A stretch of 9,239 nt of DNA, taken from contig PLAX01000081.1 of the NCBI GenBank assembly GCA_003135255.1, positions 1-9,239 of the forward strand. The letters are read 5' to 3'. Each line of letters begins with the position of its first letter. Within the stretch, counting starts at the first letter, position 1. This document shows, in pieces, positions 1-4,625 of this stretch. The DNA is from Candidatus Dormiibacterota bacterium (GTDB lineage Bacteria; Chloroflexota; Dormibacteria; Aeolococcales; Aeolococcaceae). The notes below the pieces were generated by a model. It was not told where the DNA came from. It did no database searches and saw only the letters and a program-made list of their open reading frames with translations. The translations under genes were made by a program, and so were the position numbers.

Positions 1-105
1 GGGGGGGCGCCGCTGTAGCTCATCCATGCGCCGACGGTAGTCCTCCCAGCGCTGGTAGCCTGGCGGCGCCGTGTTGATCGGCTCCGCCAGCCCTGACTGG
101 CCCAC
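1..105 (-). CDS. Possible 5' fragment of a minus-strand gene running off the left edge
   Basis: On the minus strand, one frame is open from inside panD to the window edge and encodes a protein-like stretch containing GYQRWEDYRRRMDELQRR. This is rich in aromatic and charged residues, unlike most random frames here. A GTG at 105-103 is one possible start, and GTG at 135-133 is another. Neither has a clear Shine-Dalgarno sequence, and the gene would leave almost no divergent promoter space before panD. I do not recognise a family. It may be a real hypothetical gene or a chance open frame. Confidence 0.25.
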   Translation of the reverse strand, partial: MGQSGLAEPINTAPPGYQRWEDYRRRMDELQRRPP

Positions 106-117
106 CGAGGTGCCATC

Positions 118-528
118 GTGAAGACCTACGTCCACGCCAAGATCCACGGGCTCACCGTCACCGCCGCGGAGCTTGAGTACAGCGGGAGCGCCACCATCGA
201 CGCTGCCCTGCTGGACGCCTCGGGGATCGAGCCCTACCAGGAGGTGCAGGTCATCGACCTGGTGAACGGGAACCGGCTCACCACCTACGCCATCGCCGGC
301 GGTCCGGGCGAGTTCCAGATGAACGGGGGCGCCGCGCTGCTGGTCGGGGTGGGCCATCGCTGCATCGTCATCTCCTACCAGATGACGGCGAGCTTCGAGG
401 GTGCCAAGGTCGTCTTCGTCGGCGAGGGCAACCGCGCCGTCCGGACCCTTGAGTACCCGCTCATGGCCGACGAGCTGGCCTACGTAGGGCAGGCGAACCA
501 GCCGGTCCCCAATCCGAGGCCGGTGTGA
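118..528 (+). CDS. panD: Aspartate 1-decarboxylase (pyruvoyl-dependent)
   Basis: PanD decarboxylates L-aspartate to beta-alanine, the amine half of pantothenate and hence coenzyme A, in the cytoplasm. The 136-residue protein has the normal length and layout. The KIH motif is at residues 8-10, with K8 matching the conserved active-site lysine. The self-cleavage site is G23-S24 in YSGSATIDA; in the family the serine becomes the pyruvoyl group. R53 and Y57 in NGNRLTTYAI are the conserved substrate and catalytic residues, and the NGGAAL loop follows near residue 70. The C-terminal tail after about residue 112 is less typical. The GTG start at 118 is preceded by a CGAGG Shine-Dalgarno (106-110) at 7 nt. 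No panB, panC or panE is visible nearby, so the gene is away from the rest of its pathway. All key residues are present, so it should be active. Confidence 0.95.
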   Translation: MKTYVHAKIHGLTVTAAELEYSGSATIDAALLDASGIEPYQEVQVIDLVNGNRLTTYAIAGGPGEFQMNGGAALLVGVGHRCIVISYQMTASFEGAKVVFVGEGNRAVRTLEYPLMADELAYVGQANQPVPNPRPV

Positions 529-552
529 GCGGCCGCCTTCGGGTCCTGGAGG

Positions 553-780
553 TTGGGAATTACGTCGGGATATAGGGTGGTCACGGGGATCGAGCTCCGT
601 CTGCCGCCCGCGCCCAGGCCTCTTTATATCCCTCGGAGCGTGACCGCCGAGCCCCCTACCTCCAGCGACGAAGCCATCGTGCTGTTCTGGGAGGGCTTTC
701 GAGACGGCGCGAAAGAGGTCTACGAACTGGTCAGCTCCGACTTCAAGCCCGCTGACGAGAAGTCTGAGGACGGCGAGTGA
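553..780 (+). CDS. Small unrecognised ORF coupled to the toxin gene
   Basis: This ORF encodes up to 75 residues with no family I recognise. The C-terminal half (about residues 30-75) is acidic and contains a helix-like stretch, VLFWEGFRDGAKEVYELV. The start is uncertain. TTG 553 sits directly against a GGAGG and so has poor spacing. GTG 577 (67 aa) and GTG 640 (46 aa) are alternatives, the last with GGAG too close upstream. Its stop overlaps the toxin start as GTGA (777-780), a translational-coupling arrangement that argues for a real gene. It could be an accessory third member of the toxin-antitoxin locus, or a short leader peptide that sets toxin translation. No function can be assigned. 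Confidence 0.45.
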   Translation: MGITSGYRVVTGIELRLPPAPRPLYIPRSVTAEPPTSSDEAIVLFWEGFRDGAKEVYELVSSDFKPADEKSEDGE

Positions 781-1136
781 CCAGCCCGCCAAGGCGGCGT
801 TGGCGAGACTACGCCACGCCCGGCGGCACACGACCCGTACGCGACTTCATCGAAGAGCTCGACGAGGACGGCGCGACCCAGGTACTGGCTGCGATGAAGG
901 ACGTAGCCGTGAACGGTCTGGAGGCCGCTCGCCACGTCCGAGGCGACATCTACGAGGTCCGGGCACCGGTCGCCAACGCAACGATCCGCATCCTCTTCGC
1001 TGTGGAGGGCGCCCGTGGCCTCATCCTCTTGGCCCTCGAGGCGTTCGCCAAGACCACGCGCGAGACGCCCCCTCAGAGCGTTCGGCTCGCCGAACGCCGT
1101 CTGGCCAGCTGGCGAGCCCGCGGCAATCATCACTAG
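777..1136 (+). CDS. RelE/HigB-like toxin, phage Gp49-like family
   Basis: The 119-residue basic protein fits the HigB/Gp49 branch of the RelE superfamily, whose members are ribosome-dependent mRNA interferases. Visible landmarks in family order are: GTRPVRDFIEELD (residues 17-29), the G-x-Y-E-[LV]-R strand GDIYEVRAP (56-64), the core strand IRILFAVEG (70-78), ALEAFAKTTRETP (86-98, matching the family's F-x-K-K-t-x-x-t-P), and the A-x-x-R helix LAERRLASW (104-112). R62, R71, K92 and R95 are likely functional basic positions. The GTG start at 777 overlaps the stop of the small upstream ORF and has GAGGA at 766-770 with 6-nt spacing. The toxin-first order and the XRE gene 36 bp downstream are typical of HigBA-type loci, so it would be neutralised by that protein and probably stabilises the replicon. 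Target specificity cannot be read from sequence. Confidence 0.85.
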   Translation: MTSPPRRRWRDYATPGGTRPVRDFIEELDEDGATQVLAAMKDVAVNGLEAARHVRGDIYEVRAPVANATIRILFAVEGARGLILLALEAFAKTTRETPPQSVRLAERRLASWRARGNHH

Positions 1137-1166
1137 TTGGCTATCTCATATGCGTAATGTCATACT
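1137..1166 (+). promoter_or_regulatory. Candidate separate promoter for the antitoxin (leaderless)
   Basis: TTGGCT (1137-1142) and CATACT (1161-1166) are 18 bp apart. CATACT ends 6 nt before the ATG at 1173, so transcription would begin at or next to the start codon. No Shine-Dalgarno precedes that ATG, which agrees with leaderless translation. A private antitoxin promoter inside a toxin-first operon is a known way to keep antitoxin in excess. The -10 match is imperfect at its first base, so this is an inference from spacing and context. Confidence 0.4.
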
Positions 1167-1172
1167 GCGCCC

Positions 1173-1514
1173 ATGCCCCAGGACTTCCTCGACGAAATGA
1201 TCGCTGCCCGAAGCGCCACCAGTCCCGGGTTTCAGGACCGAGTGGACGCGATCGCGCGGGGTCGCAAGCTCGTTCGCGATCTCACCTCGCTCCGCCAGGG
1301 CCTGGGACTCAGCCAGACGCTGATCGCAGCACGCATGGGAACCTCCCAGTCGTCGCTCGCCCGGCTCGAGGCCGGGGAGATGGACCCGCGACTGTCGACG
1401 GTCGAGCGCTACGCGCGCGCCCTCGACCTTGGCTTGGCGCTTGTTCGGGAGTCCGACTCACCGCCAGGCGGGGCGCGACCACGCCAGCCGGAACGGACTC
1501 TGCTGGCGTCCTGA
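1173..1514 (+). CDS. XRE-family antitoxin of the HigA type
   Basis: The 113-residue protein has an N-terminal helical region (1-35, containing FLDEMIAARSATSPGFQDRV) and a Cro/C1-type helix-turn-helix at about 38-90. The HTH contains LRQGLGLSQTLIAARMGTSQ and SSLARLEAGEMDPRLSTVERYARAL. The pattern L-x-Q-x-x-I-A-x-x-M-G-x-S-Q-S-x-x-A-R-x-E-x-G, followed by P-x-L-x-T-x-x-x-Y-A-x-A-L, is the family signature. Its place 36 bp after a Gp49-like toxin identifies it as the cognate antitoxin, which would bind the toxin and autorepress the locus. The tail after residue 92 is proline- and arginine-rich and probably disordered. ATG 1173 lacks a Shine-Dalgarno sequence, consistent with a leaderless or coupled start. 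Confidence 0.87.
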   Translation: MPQDFLDEMIAARSATSPGFQDRVDAIARGRKLVRDLTSLRQGLGLSQTLIAARMGTSQSSLARLEAGEMDPRLSTVERYARALDLGLALVRESDSPPGGARPRQPERTLLAS

Positions 1515-1540
1515 TCCCTCTGCTCATCGGGACAGGCTCC

Positions 1541-1564
1541 CCCTGGTTTGGGGATGCCCCAGGG
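1541..1564 (+). terminator. Hairpin just after the antitoxin gene, possible terminator
   Basis: CCCTGG (1541-1546) pairs with CCAGGG (1559-1564) around a 12-nt loop that itself holds GGGG and CC. It lies 27 bp past the antitoxin stop. There is no T-tract after it, so intrinsic termination is unsure. It may instead stabilise the 3' end of the toxin-antitoxin mRNA. Confidence 0.25.
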
Positions 1565-1600
1565 ATCCGCCGCTGGTCTGGACACGTGCCGCCGAGGAAA

Positions 1601-1628
1601 GAAATACTCAGTACGATCGTCCGCTCGC
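1601..1628 (+). repeat. 28-bp direct repeat, copy 1
   Basis: This begins with GAAATACTCAGTACGATC and continues through CGTCCGCTCGC. All 28 bases are identical to the copy at 4205-4232, and the first 18 also occur at 4284-4301. The core holds the hyphenated palindrome TACT-C-AGTA and, in copies 1 and 2, the palindrome ACGATCGT. It sits in the gap between the antitoxin gene and the convergent end of the minus-strand HTH gene. Possible roles are a partition or regulatory protein site, or a recombination site bounding the replication module. Confidence 0.8.
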
Positions 1629-1678
1629 GTCGCACCCCCCAATCGCTCAATCAACCTCGCCCTCATCGCCGGGGCCGC

Positions 1679-2101
1679 TTACCCCAGACCAATGACGTCT
1701 GGATCGTCTCTGCCCATCGTGGCTTGTTCGATCTGGCGATAGAGGTCGGCGGGTAGGTGGCGGCGGGCCAACTCCAGAAGCTGGATGACATCCGGAGGGC
1801 TCGAAGGGTCACCCGCCAGGGAGGCATCGATCTCGGCCTCGACGGCCTCGGTCTGATCCTCCGCATGCTCGCGGGCATACTCGACCAGGTCGAAGGCCAC
1901 CTCATCGACGACGCGCCGGCGGTACTCTCGGGCCAGGCGCATGACCGTGGCCGGAGAGAGGCGGATCTCCTGCTGCCCCACGCGCTCCCCATGAAGATCG
2001 TCGCGGCGCGAGAGCGTCGACTTGTCGACTCCGAGAGCGCGGGCGGCGCGGCTCAGCGAGGGCCAAGCCCGCACGTCCGGGCCGGTGAGCGTCGTGGGCA
2101 T
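1679..2101 (-). CDS. HTH protein, divergent from rep across the origin
   Basis: The 140-residue protein has a helix-turn-helix at about residues 15-33, with the typical spacing A-A-R-A-L-G-V-D-K-S-T-L-S-R. A middle region follows (SPATVMRLAREYRRRVVDEV, 49-68), then an acidic, glutamate-rich helix (about 69-97) and a C-terminal helical segment containing LLELARRHLPADLYRQIEQA (108-127). I do not recognise the full-length family. The start at 2101 is supported by a perfect AGGAGG Shine-Dalgarno (2108-2113) with 6-nt spacing and by a good promoter further upstream. It faces away from rep with the iteron region between them, so it is most likely a DNA-binding regulator of copy number, of itself, or of the 28-bp repeats, one of which lies just past its 3' end. 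The role is inferred from context only. Confidence 0.75.
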   Translation of the reverse strand: MPTTLTGPDVRAWPSLSRAARALGVDKSTLSRRDDLHGERVGQQEIRLSPATVMRLAREYRRRVVDEVAFDLVEYAREHAEDQTEAVEAEIDASLAGDPSSPPDVIQLLELARRHLPADLYRQIEQATMGRDDPDVIGLG

Positions 2102-2118
2102 GGACTACCTCCTGCCGC

Positions 2119-2147
2119 AGTCTATCACCGAGGCGCAACGGTCGCAA
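2119..2147 (-). promoter_or_regulatory. Promoter of the minus-strand HTH gene
   Basis: Read on the minus strand, TTGCGA (2147-2142) and TAGACT (2124-2119) are separated by exactly 17 bp. Transcription would start near 2112, leaving a very short leader that begins at about the AGGAGG Shine-Dalgarno. The -35 region overlaps a tandem 9-bp repeat that could be an operator. Confidence 0.55.
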
Positions 2148-2151
2148 CGGT
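2134..2151. repeat. Tandem 9-bp repeat over the -35 box, candidate operator
   Basis: Two exact, abutting copies of CGCAACGGT occupy 2134-2142 and 2143-2151 and cover the -35 element and part of the spacer of the HTH-gene promoter. Such placement suits autorepression by the HTH protein or control by the replication initiator. The repeat is exact; the regulatory role is inferred. Confidence 0.5.
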
Positions 2152-2200
2152 GCCGGCAGTGGGGACAACGCGGGACCACGCACACGCCGGGCGTCGGCGC

Positions 2201-2218
2201 TGGGAGGGTGAGCGTCGA
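2201..2218 (+). repeat. Iteron 1
   Basis: TGGGAGGGTGAGCGTCGA, a perfect match to the consensus; leftmost copy of the array. Confidence 0.8.
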
Positions 2219-2227
2219 TCGCCACAT

Positions 2228-2245
2228 TGGGAGGTTCAGCGTCGA
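2228..2245 (+). repeat. Iteron 2
   Basis: TGGGAGGTTCAGCGTCGA, one mismatch; starts 27 bp after iteron 1 in the same orientation. Confidence 0.75.
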
Positions 2246-2250
2246 GGTGC

Positions 2251-2268
2251 TGGGAGGCTCCGATGCTC
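2251..2268 (+). repeat. Degenerate iteron-like copy
   Basis: TGGGAGGCTCCGATGCTC keeps the TGGGAGG half but has lost the CGTCGA half. It may be a decayed copy or a half-site. Confidence 0.3.
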
Positions 2269-2271
2269 TCG

Positions 2272-2300
2272 CCGGGAGGCTCCCGGCTCCGCTCCGGGAG
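2272..2300. repeat. Three-arm inverted repeat within the origin
   Basis: CCGGGAG (2272-2278), CTCCCGG (2280-2286) and CCGGGAG (2294-2300) occur in order. The middle arm can pair with either outer arm, giving two mutually exclusive hairpins; the right-hand one has a 7-bp stem and 7-nt loop. It may act as a single-strand structure in replication, in an antisense RNA, or as an attenuator. Confidence 0.5.
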
Positions 2301-2316
2301 GTGGACCGACGCCAGG

Positions 2317-2334
2317 TGGGAGGGTAGCCGTCGA
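2317..2334 (+). repeat. Iteron 3, embedded in an inverted repeat
   Basis: TGGGAGGGTAGCCGTCGA, two mismatches. It overlaps an inverted repeat, GGAGGGT (2319-2325) and ACCCTCC (2334-2340), with an 8-nt gap, so the site presents a GGAGGGT half-element on both strands. It marks the left edge of the A-rich core. Confidence 0.7.
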
Positions 2335-2442
2335 CCCTCCTTTAAGGAGAAAGAGAGTGAGATCGAGATATGGGGTAATAACCCTGAGGGAGACACCACA
2401 TCTGGTAGAGCGAGTATCGTCACGGGAAACGGTGTGAGCAAC

Positions 2443-2460
2443 TCGACAATCTCCCTCCCA
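2443..2460 (-). repeat. Iteron 4, inverted
   Basis: On the minus strand, TGGGAGGGAGATTGTCGA, three mismatches. It is the first copy to the right of the A-rich core and is oriented opposite to iterons 1-3. Confidence 0.6.
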
Positions 2461-2475
2461 CCCCCGTTCAGAATC

Positions 2476-2493
2476 TCGACGCTCACCCTCCCA
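2476..2493 (-). repeat. Iteron 5, inverted
   Basis: On the minus strand, TGGGAGGGTGAGCGTCGA, identical to iteron 1. It lies 33 bp (about three helical turns) from iteron 4. Confidence 0.8.
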
Positions 2494-2551
2494 CCAGTGC
2501 TCCTCTATGGTCTCCACCGAGGGTCGCCGCTCAACAATTGCTCCCAAGCGG

Positions 2552-2569
2552 TCGACGGTGACCCTCCCA
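2552..2569 (-). repeat. Iteron 6, inverted
   Basis: On the minus strand, TGGGAGGGTCACCGTCGA, a perfect consensus match of the CAC variant. Confidence 0.8.
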
Positions 2570-2646
2570 CGCAGCACCTCTCGCAACGGGTCAGCGCTGC
2601 TTCGCATCGCTCTGGATCGTTCCATGTGGCGGGAACGCCGTGCGAG

Positions 2647-2664
2647 TGGGAGGGTGAGCGTCCG
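2647..2664 (+). repeat. Iteron 7
   Basis: TGGGAGGGTGAGCGTCCG, two mismatches at the right end. Confidence 0.7.
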
Positions 2665-2729
2665 ATTTTGACCCTGCTGGGCCCGAGATCACGAGGACGT
2701 CGGCGTCGGCGCCTCCAAGATCACAAGGG

Positions 2730-2747
2730 TGGGAGGGTCACCGTCGA
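2730..2747 (+). repeat. Iteron 8, adjacent to the rep promoter
   Basis: TGGGAGGGTCACCGTCGA, perfect and identical to iteron 6 in the opposite orientation. It ends 19 bp before the -35 box of the rep promoter, so initiator binding here could also regulate rep. Confidence 0.8.
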
Positions 2748-2766
2748 GGTGCCCCGCCCGGCGCGG

Positions 2767-2795
2767 TTGACTCGCCCAGCTCGCCGCACTACCGT
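2767..2795 (+). promoter_or_regulatory. Promoter of the rep gene
   Basis: TTGACT (2767-2772) and TACCGT (2790-2795) are separated by exactly 17 bp. Predicted transcription starts near 2802, giving a leader of about 40 nt that contains the GGAGG ribosome-binding site. The neighbouring iteron at 2730-2747 suggests autoregulation by Rep. Confidence 0.6.
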
Positions 2796-2840
2796 TCGGG
2801 TCGATCGGCTTAGTAACAGCATTGCGACATTGGAGGAGCC

Positions 2841-4175
2841 GTGATCGACGAGACGGGCATGGACGCGGGGACCGCCACCGTGGAGGCTGGCTCTGGCGTC
2901 GGTGCCGTCGTCGCTCTCGATGAGTTGGGCCGGCACCGGCTCTGGCGGGTATGCCTCGAGGACCTGAAGGCGTCCCTTCCTCAGCCGAGCTGGGCCACTT
3001 GGCTCGCTGGCACTGCGCTCGTCGAGGCCGACGAAGAGAGGTACGTCGTCGGGGTCGGCACCCAGATTGCCTGTGACTGGATCCAGCAGCGGTATCTGGC
3101 GGCCATCGTCGAGACCGTCCGCCGGCATAGCGGCCAGGCCCGAGCCCAAGTCGAACTTGCCGTCATCGAGGGCCTGGCGGAGCCGCCTGAGGACGACGCT
3201 CCGACCGTCGTTGCAGTGGAGGTGGTCCGGCCTCCACGCGATGACGAGGGCCACGATCGGGCGCGCATCGAGAACAACCTGGGCCGCAAGGCCATTTTCG
3301 CGCTGCAGGGGAAGCGGGGGCCCGACGTCGGCAGTGTCACCGTCACTGACGTCGTCGGCAAGGTCACCCGGACCTTCACGCTGGGCCAGCTCGGCGGCCT
3401 GGAGATGGATGTCTACGCGTGGCTGCTCGGCCAGTGGACGCCGCGAAACGAGGGCCGGGTGAGCTTCAGTCTGCGGGAGCTCAGCCGGGGGTTGCGGGTG
3501 TCCTGGAACGGTGACTTCGGTATCGAGGCCAAGCGGGCGATCCGGCGCATGAAGGCCATGACGATCACCGGCAAGGTGTGGGATGCGGACACCAAGCGCT
3601 ACAAGGAGCACGGTTTCAGCCTCGTCGACGAGTACCAACTCGAGGAGGAGCGGGAGTCAATGGAGGCGGACAGCACCCGCGGGTCTGGGAGGGTGACCGT
3701 CCTCCTGGGCGACTGGATCGTCCGTCAGATGCAGGCCGGCCAGTACGCCGAGCTCGACCTGGACATCTATCGGAGCCAGTCCCTGCGCAAGCCCAAGGCC
3801 CGCCGTCTCTTCCAGTACCTCGAGTGCGAGGAGGGCGAGCGGGATGGGACTTTCATCCGGGTGCCCATCAACGAGTATCTCGCCGAGACGATGGGGACCT
3901 CCGACTGCCGCAACAACCCATCCCGCTTCCGGCGCGACCTTCTGGATTACGGCCGGGCGATCTGCCGCGCGACAAGCGGCCTGTACGAGTCCTTCGAGAT
4001 CAAGGCCGGCATGGGGCGCAACGCCTGGATGCTCCAGATCCGCCGGAGCCCGAACTGGCGGCTCCGCCGGGAGGAGGACCGTCGGCTCTTCAACGCGGAG
4101 TACCGCGAGGAGCTGCTCCACCTGGCCGAGAGCCGGCAGGCCAACGAGCACCGGCCGCGCCGCGCCCTCGGCTGA
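2841..4175 (+). CDS. Plasmid replication initiator: DnaA-domain-I-like N-terminus fused to RepA-like winged helices
   Basis: The 444-residue protein should bind the iterons upstream and start replication. Residues about 33-109 follow the DnaA domain I pattern: LWRVCLEDLKASLPQPSWAT, W54-L, then CDWIQQRYLAAIVETV and a closing strand VELAV. In DnaA this domain contacts the replicative helicase and DnaA itself. After a proline- and acid-rich linker (110-142) comes a RepA/Rep_3-like body. The first winged helix is at about 143-265, with LEMDVYAWLLGQW, the HTH-like FSLRELSRGLRVSWNGD, and the wing GKVWDADTKRYKEHG. The second is at about 285-400, with the family hallmark ELDLDIYRSQSLRKPKARRL then FQYLE, and IPVNEYL-like VPINEYLAETMG. 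The GTG start has GGAGG (2832-2836) at a short 4-nt spacing; ATG 2859 is an alternative. Codons 282-287 overlap an iteron-like sequence. The exact Rep family name is tentative. Confidence 0.85.
   Translation: MIDETGMDAGTATVEAGSGVGAVVALDELGRHRLWRVCLEDLKASLPQPSWATWLAGTALVEADEERYVVGVGTQIACDWIQQRYLAAIVETVRRHSGQARAQVELAVIEGLAEPPEDDAPTVVAVEVVRPPRDDEGHDRARIENNLGRKAIFALQGKRGPDVGSVTVTDVVGKVTRTFTLGQLGGLEMDVYAWLLGQWTPRNEGRVSFSLRELSRGLRVSWNGDFGIEAKRAIRRMKAMTITGKVWDADTKRYKEHGFSLVDEYQLEEERESMEADSTRGSGRVTVLLGDWIVRQMQAGQYAELDLDIYRSQSLRKPKARRLFQYLECEEGERDGTFIRVPINEYLAETMGTSDCRNNPSRFRRDLLDYGRAICRATSGLYESFEIKAGMGRNAWMLQIRRSPNWRLRREEDRRLFNAEYREELLHLAESRQANEHRPRRALG
3686..3703 (+). repeat. Iteron-like copy inside the rep coding sequence
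   Basis: TGGGAGGGTGACCGTCCT matches the first 16 positions of the iteron consensus and differs in the last two. It encodes residues around SGRVTV in the link between the two winged helices. It may bind Rep as an outlying site, or be coincidental. Confidence 0.5.
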
Positions 4176-4204
4176 TCGGCTGACCGCCGGCGACGTGGGC
4201 CGGA

Positions 4205-4232
4205 GAAATACTCAGTACGATCGTCCGCTCGC
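4205..4232 (+). repeat. 28-bp direct repeat, copy 2
   Basis: Identical over 28 bp to 1601-1628 and in the same orientation. It lies 30 bp after the rep stop codon and 134 bp upstream of the par promoter -35 box. Together with copy 1 it brackets the HTH-origin-rep block. Confidence 0.8.
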
Positions 4233-4283
4233 CGCACACGCGTCGGTCGGCGCGAAGGCGGCAGCAAGACGCGGGACCCGCCA

Positions 4284-4301
4284 GAAATACTCAGTACGAT
4301 C
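4284..4301 (+). repeat. Direct repeat, copy 3 (18-bp core only)
   Basis: GAAATACTCAGTACGATC, identical to the first 18 bp of copies 1 and 2, then diverging. It starts 79 bp after copy 2 and 55 bp upstream of the par promoter. Two copies immediately before parAB suggest a centromere-like or operator site for the small RHH-like protein or ParB. Confidence 0.75.
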
Positions 4302-4338
4302 CCGATGTCCCTGCGTCCCGGATGGCCACCGATCCCGA

Positions 4339-4367
4339 TTGACACACGGGACTCCGGGATGTAGGCT
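4339..4367 (+). promoter_or_regulatory. Promoter of the partition operon
   Basis: A perfect TTGACA (4339-4344) is followed after 17 bp by TAGGCT (4362-4367). Transcription would begin near 4374, about 42 nt before the GTG of the first par gene. This is the strongest promoter-like match in the window. Confidence 0.7.
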
Positions 4368-4415
4368 TCGCGCGGTCGTCCCGTCGCAGCCAACCGTCAT
4401 TCCAGGACGTCACGA

Positions 4416-4625
4416 GTGGCCAGAACCATCGAGCACCTGCCCCGGGTCCGTCTGAGCCGGGCCGCGTACGTCACCCTCACCGAGTGGCAGTTGCGCGCCC
4501 TGCGCGAGACGGGCACCAAGCCCTCCTACAGTGACCTCGTGGACACCATGGTGGAGTTGGTCGAGGCGCGTGAGCTGGACATCGCGGGCGCGGTCCGCAA
4601 CGACGGGCAGGCGGGCGACGAATGA
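4416..4625 (+). CDS. Small ribbon-helix-helix-like protein, first gene of the par operon
   Basis: The 69-residue protein has the size and pattern of a CopG/Arc-type ribbon-helix-helix dimer: a short basic strand PRVRLS (residues 9-14), a helix AAYVTLTEWQLRALRETG (16-33), a turn with KPSYSD, and a second helix SDLVDTMVELVEARELD (39-55). The GTG start has AGGA (4404-4407) with 8-nt spacing. Its stop overlaps the ParA start as ATGA (4622-4625), so the two are translationally coupled. In several plasmids a small RHH protein encoded beside parA represses the operon or acts as the centromere-binding partner, and this one probably binds the repeats at 4205 and 4284. The fold is assigned by pattern only. 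Confidence 0.6.
   Translation: MARTIEHLPRVRLSRAAYVTLTEWQLRALRETGTKPSYSDLVDTMVELVEARELDIAGAVRNDGQAGDE

Larger units (their letters stand above)
2102..2840. other. Iteron-type origin of replication region
   Basis: No convincing gene lies in these 739 bp. The segment lies between the divergent HTH and rep genes and holds eight good copies of an 18-bp iteron (consensus TGGGAGGGTSASCGTCGA). Copies at 2201, 2228 and 2317 point right, copies at 2443, 2476 and 2552 point left, and copies at 2647 and 2730 point right again. Between the opposed clusters, 2340-2442 is relatively A-rich and purine-rich on the plus strand (TTTAAGGAGAAAGAGAGTGA, and later GGGGTAATAACCC). It is the best candidate for the strand-opening site. 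I see no good match to a DnaA box. The layout matches iteron plasmids controlled by a Rep initiator. It is called an origin by architecture, not by experiment. Confidence 0.8.

Noticed and set aside
688..695. TGGGAGGG in the small ORF as another iteron
   Set aside because: Only the first 8 bases match, and the CGTCGA half is absent.
800..1756. Long plus-strand frame of 318 codons across the toxin and antitoxin genes
   Set aside because: Its product is arginine- and proline-rich with no domain pattern, while the two genes in other frames have clear family motifs. It is a high-GC shadow frame.
2416..2431. Sequence resembling the chromosomal parS palindrome (contains CACGGGAAAC)
   Set aside because: Only about 10 of 16 positions match and the left half is missing, so it is not a credible canonical parS site despite lying in the A-rich core of the origin.
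2201..2747. CRISPR array interpretation of the repeats
   Set aside because: Repeats are only 18 bp, change orientation, have irregular spacing, and there are no cas genes. They fit iterons.
2721..3638. Minus-strand open frame of 305 codons opposite rep
   Set aside because: It mirrors the third-position GC bias of rep on the other strand, has no recognisable domain, and overlaps the rep promoter and an iteron.
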